Source: Mycolicibacterium sp. lyk4-40-TYG-92 (GTDB taxonomy: Bacteria; Actinomycetota; Actinomycetes; Mycobacteriales; Mycobacteriaceae). Taken from it: 64,000 bases of DNA. The notes under the pieces were generated by a model that did not search any database, was not told the origin of the DNA, and was given only the letters and a program-made list of their open reading frames with translations. Of the stretch, positions 59,069-64,000 are shown piece by piece. Both the position numbers and the translations under genes were made by a program. Position 1 is the stretch's first letter, and each line of letters begins with the position of its first letter. The stretch lies in contig NZ_JARVRX010000011.1 in assembly GCF_030209435.1 (NCBI RefSeq), positions 211,187 to 275,186 of the forward strand, written 5' to 3'.

Positions 59069-59331
59069 GCAGGCGATGATTCCCGACACGCCGCGTTGGT
59101 TGCGGATAGTTCTGTGGCGCAACTGCTTTGCGGCGCGGTGAACACTCGGTGATTGCCGCTGATTCTCGGTGTGTCCTGGGTATTTCAGCCCAATAAGCGT
59201 CAGATTCGTCGCCATGAGTAGCTGACTATGCGTCGTCGATCGTTTTGAGGACACGTTTCGTACTCATACTCGTGAGTCGGATCTGGGTGAGTCTTACGTT
59301 CAAGCCAGAGCTCCATTAGAGAGGCGCCGAC

Positions 59332-59508
59332 ATGTGCGAGCTCCTTGATGAACTTTCGACGACGTGCCAGCTTTGTCGCCGGTTGCACATCGACTGCGAT
59401 ACCTGCCCCTGCGTTCAGCGCCTTGGGCATTGGGTCATCGAAGGATGCGATCACTGCAGAATCCGAGACGACACGTCAGGGGCCAACTCTGCGATGACGA
59501 CCGGTTGA
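59332..59508 (+). CDS. Small cysteine-rich (zinc-ribbon-like) protein, 58 aa
   Basis: MCELLDELSTTCQLCRRLHI, DCDTCPCVQRLGHWVIEGCDHCRIRDD and an 11-residue polar tail ending MTTG. CxxC pairs at residues 12/15, 22/25 (and 27) and 39/42 plus two His could hold one or two zinc ions. GAGAGG precedes the ATG by 8 nt. A competing open frame on the other strand (59200-59454) has no such pattern. Possibly a DNA-binding or adaptor protein of the island; function unknown. Confidence 0.55.
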   Translation: MCELLDELSTTCQLCRRLHIDCDTCPCVQRLGHWVIEGCDHCRIRDDTSGANSAMTTG

Positions 59509-59630
59509 GAGACGAGTCAGCGCACGGCCGGCCGTCTCAACGGTCAGGGGTTCTTGAGCGCCCACCCCGGCACCCAGTGGGTGACGGTCTTCTGCTGCTG
59601 CCCGAACACGATCGGGTAGGTCACGAGTCC

Positions 59631-59849
59631 TCACCATTGGCCTTTGACGCAGCGCGCCCAGCAGGTGAGCTGGCCCGTGACGACCAGGTGGAGCTGTAGG
59701 CCACCCGGCTGGTAATGCTCGTGGTGGTGCGGTTGCCGTGGAAACAGGGTGGCTAGGTCGATCTGCGCGTTGCGCGGTGGGTCGACCCGGCGGAAGTCTG
59801 TCGCCGGGTGTCGGCCGGTATTGCTGATCGCCGGCAGGTCATCCTCCAT
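59631..59849 (-). CDS. Hypothetical protein, 72 aa
   Basis: No recognisable family. MEDDLPAISNTGRHPATDFRR then a His-rich stretch RQPHHHEHYQPG and a C-terminal LHLVVTGQLTCWARC. The start codon lies inside a perfect 12-bp inverted repeat, and no ribosome binding site is seen. It may be spurious. Confidence 0.3.
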   Translation of the reverse strand: MEDDLPAISNTGRHPATDFRRVDPPRNAQIDLATLFPRQPHHHEHYQPGGLQLHLVVTGQLTCWARCVKGQW

Positions 59850-59874
59850 TCGATACTACGTTCGAATGGAGGAT
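59841..59874. repeat. Perfect 12-bp inverted repeat
   Basis: ATCCTCCATTCG (59841-59852), 10-nt spacer ATACTACGTT, CGAATGGAGGAT (59863-59874). Could be an operator (two GGAGGATs in opposite directions would also give ribosome binding sites) or a terminator. It sits between two small divergent reading frames. Confidence 0.6.
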
Positions 59875-59939
59875 GGTCCCGGATGAAACTACCGGCGCAC
59901 TAGTCACCAACCTTGGGTCCGGTCCTGCAAACTGACGGT

Positions 59940-60110
59940 ATGACGACTGAATCAACGGGCGCACATTTCGACGCAGGCAAGCCGCTCTACATCGTGGTGG
60001 ACCAGAATGGCCAGGCCCTCAGCTATCACGAATCGGAACACGGCGCCGAGAGCCAGTTGGGTAGCCGAAGCGACGCGACCGCAATCCGGCTGGCGGAACT
60101 CCATCACTAG
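59940..60110 (+). CDS. Hypothetical protein, 56 aa
   Basis: MTTESTGAHFDAGKPLYIVV, then DQNGQALSYHESEHGAESQL, then a polar end with IRLAELHH. Soluble, acidic; no known family. An in-frame start 27 nt upstream (59913) is also open. No operon partner nearby. Confidence 0.45.
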   Translation: MTTESTGAHFDAGKPLYIVVDQNGQALSYHESEHGAESQLGSRSDATAIRLAELHH

Positions 60111-60147
60111 CAGGGTTACAAACGCGTCTGGCCTTACTGGCCGCGGC

Positions 60148-60867
60148 TCATTCCGAAGGCGCGTTCACCGACCAGCCCAAGTTTTTTAGTGCTTCGGCGG
60201 CCAGTCCGGGGTACTTGCGCACCGCTGCCCTCAGCTGCAGCTCTTGAAACGGGCGCCTCGTCGCGTTCAGCGCTTCTTGCCAGCCTTGCCGTGCTTCAAC
60301 TAGGCCTTCCACGATCAGCAGCTCAATCACGTCCTCAACGCTTGGGCGGAACCGCCGCCCCCCGACGGGACCTACGGGTAGGTGCAGCTTCGACAATGGC
60401 CGATCGCCGAGCATGGCGCTCACAACATCCCAATGCTCGGACGATGCGCATATCTGAAGATGCGCCTCCGGGTATCCCCGCTCTTTGTCCTTATCCCGTT
60501 CGTAGTCGTAGTGGAGCAGTTCCTTCGACAAGTCCGCATCGAGGGCAAGCATGGTCATTGACTGCTTGACCATCATGTAGTCGTTCGTGTCATCCACTTC
60601 TAGATGCATGAAGAAGCCCAGGTACAACTTCGCCTGCCTGGTCCCGATGGTCAGAGGAATCCCAGTTTGAAGGTCCTGATCCTGGGCGGAAATCTGGTAG
60701 CCGATGTTCATGCCGGCCTTAGCGCCAGGTGTAACCGCTGGACGCACAACGGCCTTGAGCTTGACGCCGTTGCAAACTGTCTTGTTCAACGTGTCGCTCA
60801 GGGAACTCGCGAGTGCTTTGGCCTCCGCTTGAATGTTGATCCCGGGCAAGACTTCAGCCGGCGTCAA
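60148..60867 (-). CDS. Island protein of unknown function, 239 aa
   Basis: Soluble protein with balanced composition. Features: LGFFMHLEVDDTNDYMMVKQS, a charged YDYERDKDKERGYPEAHLQIC segment, HLPVGPVGGRRFRPSVEDVIELLIVEGLVEARQGW, and a helical C-terminus. TTG 60867 start overlaps the upstream 69-aa gene by 14 nt, so the two are translationally coupled. I do not recognise the family. A small gene followed by a larger overlapping one in an integrated element recalls toxin-antitoxin or defence pairs, but no catalytic motif is visible. Confidence 0.7.
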   Translation of the reverse strand: MTPAEVLPGINIQAEAKALASSLSDTLNKTVCNGVKLKAVVRPAVTPGAKAGMNIGYQISAQDQDLQTGIPLTIGTRQAKLYLGFFMHLEVDDTNDYMMVKQSMTMLALDADLSKELLHYDYERDKDKERGYPEAHLQICASSEHWDVVSAMLGDRPLSKLHLPVGPVGGRRFRPSVEDVIELLIVEGLVEARQGWQEALNATRRPFQELQLRAAVRKYPGLAAEALKNLGWSVNAPSE

Positions 60868-61063
60868 TCAAGCCGTACAGGTCCCCTATGGCCATCCAGG
60901 CAAGGCGCGCGCGAGTACTGGTGTAATGACCGTCTTTTGCCTGTTTTGCGAGGTCGTCGAAGCTAGCAGCGCCAGCCCGCCTCAGCGCGTTCCGAATCGC
61001 CTGCCGGGTGTCGTCCAGGGAAGCCGTTTCGACGAAAGCTTCGGGCTCGGTCACAGCAGTCAT
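60854..61063 (-). CDS. Small partner protein, 69 aa
   Basis: MTAVTEPEAFVETASLDDTR, then QAIRNALRRAGAASFDDLAKQAKDGHYTSTRARLAWMAIGDLYGLI. Helical; RRAGAASFDDLAKQAKDG resembles the first helices of a small DNA-binding or adaptor domain, but no family assignment is possible. Overlaps the 239-aa gene downstream by 14 nt. The ATG is preceded by GAAAGAG-like sequence. The 283 nt upstream (61064-61346) hold no evident gene. Confidence 0.6.
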   Translation of the reverse strand: MTAVTEPEAFVETASLDDTRQAIRNALRRAGAASFDDLAKQAKDGHYTSTRARLAWMAIGDLYGLIDAG

Positions 61064-61346
61064 GTCAGTAACTCTCTTTCCTCGTCGAACGCGACGATAA
61101 AGCGTCCCTCTGACAACTTCTAGTCCGTACGTGTCCCAGTATGCCCGCAGGTGTCCACCGGCTTCGCCTCAAACACGAAACTACGCGGCGGGATGCTCAG
61201 CAATCGCTTCGCCCAAGATATCCGCTCCGGGACCCTGTGAGACCCGACGCGCGTGGAGGATAGGTCTCCGCTGATTCCATTCCGCCAGTCAGGCGCGGTG
61301 CGTACGGGCCTGGGGGTCGGTACGAGTCTGGTGTGTATGGGTTCGG

Positions 61347-62642
61347 TCAGTCGAGGAACAGCGTCGGGTCGGCGATTACGACGCTCGGCGGGATGTCGCC
61401 TGTCCGGATGGCCGTCATCGGCGACTCGTACACCCGGCCCTCATGGCCGCATTGGTTAGTGATGGTGACCGCGGTTGTCGCCCCACGTAGCGAGCCGTCG
61501 GATTGCCTGGTGAGCGTCCACTTGATCCCGTAGATATCGGACTGCGCACCACCTCCAGGGCAGGCGTCAGGCGGCATTGGAGAGAGAAGTGGTTGAGTCC
61601 ACTGACCATCGATGTAATCCAGAGTGATCGCCTGGCCGGTGTTCTGCTGCGGATTGTCTGTGATCACTTGGGCCGCGGTGGCAACACATCCAGCACTGGC
61701 GCAAAGAGATCGAATCGCCCACACCTCCGTACGCGCCTTCGCAGGCCCGGTGGCGGGGAGTCCGTTGACTGTTTGCTTGGTGTGATCGATGGTGAATCGA
61801 TACATGCCGTCGAGCGGCCCGGGGCGCCGAGTCGGGTCCGGGGTCGACGCCTTGATTGGACTCGGCTCAGGTAGGTGCACGGTGGATGGCGTGTCGCCGA
61901 TCCTGTTCATCGTGACCGGCAAATCGATGACGTTGCCGCGGAACCCGCACTCATTGGTCACTGTGTGCCCGAATGACGAACCGCGTAATTCCTCCTTACT
62001 CACTGGCTCGATGTCCCAGAAGGTGCGTTGGGTGTGGCTACCCGGGGCGATGCGATTGCCCGTGAATAGGCATTCTTGCTGAGGGACTGGACCAAAGAGT
62101 GGGTCTGATATCCAGTGCCCTCCGATGTATTGCAGGTTCAGGATGACGGTCGGCGACCGGGGTTGATCATGGTGGTTCGAATCGAGCGGAGTGGCGCTGG
62201 CAAGGCAGGCTGCGTCTCCGCATTGGGACCGAAACGCCCAAAAGGTCGTGTTGCCTTCCGGCGCGGCGGCTGCGATGCCGTTGACCTTCTGTTTCGCAGC
62301 GTCGTAGGTGATGCGATAGACGCCGTCCAGTGGTGGCGGCTTTGGAGCGCCGGCGGCCATGCTGGCGATGGACGGCGTGGCGGGTGAGCTAGCGGTTGGC
62401 GATGGCCGACTGCCCAATGCGTACCCCACATAGACAGCCACTGCGACGATCAGGACGAGGCTGACGACGACCGCCGCGACTGTGATGCGTCCCGGTGTAA
62501 ACCACTCGCGGCGAGGCGGGTCGAGAACCTCGGTCTCGGCGCTGTACGCGAGGGCGTCACCCGATGCTGGGCTCAATTGTGTTGGGCCGGCCGACGTTAG
62601 GGCATCGTGGTCGACGTGATCAGGCTCTGCATCGGCTGGCAC
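61347..62642 (-). CDS. Membrane-anchored protein with two tandem repeats
   Basis: 431 aa. Acidic cytoplasmic head (residues 1-50), one membrane helix (about 52-75, ITVAAVVVSLVLIVAVAVYVGYAL), Pro/Ser/Thr linker, then two homologous extracellular domains. The first starts PLDGVYRITYDAAKQKVNG (about 102) and the second PLDGMYRFTIDHTKQTVNG (about 275). Each has a Cys pair (SQCGDAAC / SLCASAGC) and a later Cys in TNECG / TNQCG. The topology resembles extracytoplasmic sensor domains of mycobacterial kinases, without the kinase. GTG start. Function unknown. Confidence 0.78.
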   Translation of the reverse strand: MPADAEPDHVDHDALTSAGPTQLSPASGDALAYSAETEVLDPPRREWFTPGRITVAAVVVSLVLIVAVAVYVGYALGSRPSPTASSPATPSIASMAAGAPKPPPLDGVYRITYDAAKQKVNGIAAAAPEGNTTFWAFRSQCGDAACLASATPLDSNHHDQPRSPTVILNLQYIGGHWISDPLFGPVPQQECLFTGNRIAPGSHTQRTFWDIEPVSKEELRGSSFGHTVTNECGFRGNVIDLPVTMNRIGDTPSTVHLPEPSPIKASTPDPTRRPGPLDGMYRFTIDHTKQTVNGLPATGPAKARTEVWAIRSLCASAGCVATAAQVITDNPQQNTGQAITLDYIDGQWTQPLLSPMPPDACPGGGAQSDIYGIKWTLTRQSDGSLRGATTAVTITNQCGHEGRVYESPMTAIRTGDIPPSVVIADPTLFLD

Positions 62643-62769
62643 TGCTACTCCTGGCGGACTGGTGACATGTGCCGATCCTATGAGCCGGCTATATCCCGAT
62701 ATTGGGAATTGGCCGCCCTACTTTGCACGCTTAACATCGAGACGCCGACTAAGCGCTTTGGATGTCTTA

Positions 62770-63153
62770 CTAGGAGACGTGAACGCCGGGACAGATGTCC
62801 TGAACAGCCTCTTCGAGTACCTGGCCTCCAGCGCGACGGTCTATTCCGAGATAAGCCCCGACTTCGGTCGCCACATATTGCCCGCTGGCCCCGGCACTTA
62901 ACTGGGTGCAGATTGTTCGGCCGGCAACCAGTAACTTGGCCTCGGTAGTCCCGAGGGGGCCGCGCAGCACGCCAATGAACGTCGACTCCCCAGCCGTTGG
63001 CGGGCTCGTTTGATTGCGTGCGGTGCAGACGAACGGGTCTTCGTGAGCGCCACAGAAGCCTGGCGGCTGCGCATGGGCGGCAATTATCGGCAGGAAGCAT
63101 CCAACGAAGGCTGTTGCGGCCAAGGCGCCAATGTGCGTGCGAGTGTTGACCAT
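62770..63153 (-). CDS. Secreted DUF732-like protein
   Basis: 127 aa. Signal peptide THIGALAATAFVGCFLPIIAAHA with cleavage after AHA. Mature part: GESTFIGVLRG...LVAGRTICTQLSAG and a C-terminal DIC, the DUF732 layout (helices with two Cys). Start ATG 63153; an in-frame extension to 63474 lacks a signal. Function unknown; common in mycobacteria and their mobile elements. Gap of 127 nt to the repeat protein gene downstream. Confidence 0.75.
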   Translation of the reverse strand: MVNTRTHIGALAATAFVGCFLPIIAAHAQPPGFCGAHEDPFVCTARNQTSPPTAGESTFIGVLRGPLGTTEAKLLVAGRTICTQLSAGASGQYVATEVGAYLGIDRRAGGQVLEEAVQDICPGVHVS

Positions 63154-63229
63154 GGGGCGGACGGTAGTCCACTGGGGTGGCGCAACAACCGCTTTTCGTT
63201 GACTCCTCCGGCCCGCAACAGATTGACGA

Positions 63230-63523
63230 TCAGGCGAGGTAAGCCTCGGCGCGGCTGATGAACGGGTCGAAGTACTTACGACCGGTGTTCTTGTAGAACT
63301 CCTCGCCTGCGCGAATCCTCGCGGCGTCTGCTTCCGCAGCTTCGCGTGTGCCCCAGAATCTGACGATGGAACCGGCGCGCAACTGATGGGAGTTGCTATT
63401 CTCGACCTTGGCGTCGACCGCCCAACAGTCACCGGGCGATGTGATCCCTTGGACGCTCTTATCTGTTGCAGCACGGTCGCTTTCGGAGTCGCAGCGGCCC
63501 TTGCTTCTCACTCGCAACGTCAT
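63230..63523 (-). CDS. Hypothetical protein, 97 aa
   Basis: MTLRVRSKGRCDSESDRAAT at the start. Then CWAVDAKVENSNSHQLRAG, WGTREAAEADAARIRAG and a C-terminal SRAEAYLA. Start ATG 63523 with GAGGAGG 5-6 nt upstream, a good ribosome binding site. An Ala-rich amphipathic helix follows; no known family recognised. The frame stays open upstream but without a better start. Confidence 0.6.
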   Translation of the reverse strand: MTLRVRSKGRCDSESDRAATDKSVQGITSPGDCWAVDAKVENSNSHQLRAGSIVRFWGTREAAEADAARIRAGEEFYKNTGRKYFDPFISRAEAYLA

Positions 63524-63790
63524 CGGGCCCTCCTCGCTCATCCGATGGCTGCGGTGCCTTGGTTGGCGACCGCACGGCGGTAACTCCGAAGCCTGTTGAC
63601 CGGTGGAGACCACCGGATAGTGACCGGCGTACTGACCGGCTTGTCCTCGCGGACGACGCGAAATGACTTGCGCGGCTGGATATTTTTTCATTGCAGGCAC
63701 TCTCATACTCGGGTTCTGAGCCATGCCGTGCCCTACCATGCGCAGGTCGGATACTTGGGCGTCACGGTTGCCCTACCGACGCATCGGAGC

Positions 63791-64000
63791 TTACAGCGCC
63801 TTGTCGTCGGGCGGGAGGTCGTTGGTGACCTCTATGAGACTCAGCTCGAGGTCCTGCCGTGCGGCGCCCCAGTCGCCGCCCTTGATGATGTAGATCGCCT
63901 GGGCGTTGTGCCGACGAGTAAACGTCGACTCGATGAATAGTTTTTGTGCCCCTGTCGGACTTCGGTTGATGGGTGACGGATCTGTTTCGGTTGATCCTTG
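63791..64000 (-). CDS. C-terminal part of an unknown protein (continues past the right edge)
   Basis: A minus-strand frame is open from the right edge for 69 codons and ends at TAA 63791-63793. It reads AQKLFIESTFTRRHNAQAIY, then IIKGGDWGAARQDLELSLIE, ending LPPDDKAL. Composition is that of a soluble protein; no start in view. A plus-strand frame (63596-63940) overlaps it and looks less protein-like. Confidence 0.5.
   Translation of the reverse strand, partial: QGSTETDPSPINRSPTGAQKLFIESTFTRRHNAQAIYIIKGGDWGAARQDLELSLIEVTNDLPPDDKAL

Larger units (their letters stand above)
59069..64000. mobile_element. Left portion of a tRNA-Lys-integrated genomic island or prophage remnant
   Basis: Begins at the tRNA-Lys fragment. 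Visibly lower GC and less ordered codon use than the left 59 kb, small genes of unknown function and long non-coding stretches. No integrase, terminase or relaxase is inside the window, so the element type is open (phage, ICE or satellite). 59069-59331 shows no gene. Confidence 0.65.

Noticed and set aside
59029..59100. A complete tRNA gene
   Set aside because: Only the 3' half is present; no D-arm, anticodon 5' arm or 5' acceptor is found next to it.
59200..59454. 84-aa minus-strand frame
   Set aside because: Overlaps the Cys-rich plus-strand ORF, which has a better ribosome binding site and motif pattern; could not be supported.
63596..63940. 114-aa plus-strand frame at the right end
   Set aside because: Overlaps a minus-strand frame that reads like a real protein C-terminus; its own composition is not convincing.
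1..64000. CRISPR arrays, rRNA genes, insertion sequences and integrases
   Set aside because: I looked for direct repeats with regular spacers, rRNA landmarks and transposase or recombinase motifs and saw none inside the window.

Overview
The window is a GC-rich chromosome segment of a mycobacterium (Mycobacterium/Mycolicibacterium type). The evidence is mycolic-acid methyltransferases, the mycothiol acetyltransferase MshD, an encapsulin with its DyP peroxidase cargo, LmeA, an LCP-type cell-wall ligase and DesA1. Gene order also follows what I remember of M. tuberculosis from cyp126 (Rv0778) to the Rv0826 region, with insertions and losses. The species cannot be named from the sequence alone.

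Layout. 1-11.3 kb: cyp126 (5' end outside the window), two mycolic-acid methyltransferases, purC, oligopeptidase B, a DoxX/TetR divergent pair, a DUF2334 protein, a flavoprotein dehydrogenase and a PAP2 phosphatase. 11.3-26.7 kb: purine synthesis (purS-purQ, purL, purF, purM, with purC upstream), interspersed with encapsulin-DyP, aminopeptidase PepC, a VOC protein, small membrane proteins, DUF3073, YgfZ and aminodeoxychorismate lyase. 26.7-33 kb: an RNA-like element, a nitrobindin-like protein, the sulfur operon DUF4395-cysA2-sseC behind a polycysteine leader ORF, ThiX, LmeA, GlnR and MshD. 33-42 kb: pstSCAB with a PHO-box-like repeat, MarR/oxidoreductase and TetR/FMN-reductase/MFS cassettes, and phoU. 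42-48 kb: the desA1-dusB-lcp operon, TetR and a DUF2236 protein. 48-59 kb: truncated haemoglobin, a Ser/Thr kinase, a MarR-PDZ regulator divergent from an oxidoreductase/ABM operon, a CmtR-like sensor with a CDF transporter, a PE-PPE-domain protein, FadD, two SDRs, MerR and a hotdog thioesterase. 59.03-64 kb: a 40-nt tRNA-Lys 3' fragment followed by lower-GC DNA with unfamiliar small genes. This is one end of an integrated element whose other end, and presumably its integrase, lie beyond the window.

How parts work together. Five pur loci supply most of the path to IMP. Pst plus PhoU form the phosphate uptake and signalling module, and both carry 11-nt direct repeats. CysA2, SseC, DUF4395 and ThiX form a sulfur/thiol group probably sensed by translation of the polycysteine ORF, next to MshD. 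At least fifteen genes have a TANNNT hexamer 6-7 nt upstream of the start codon, the signature of leaderless mRNAs, and I used it to fix several starts. Many divergent regulator/target pairs have clear inverted-repeat operators.

Most unusual: the promoter-tiny ORF-double hairpin element at 26711-26914, the MarR-PDZ fusion regulator, dispersed palindromes carrying stop codons, and the tRNA-Lys-bounded island.
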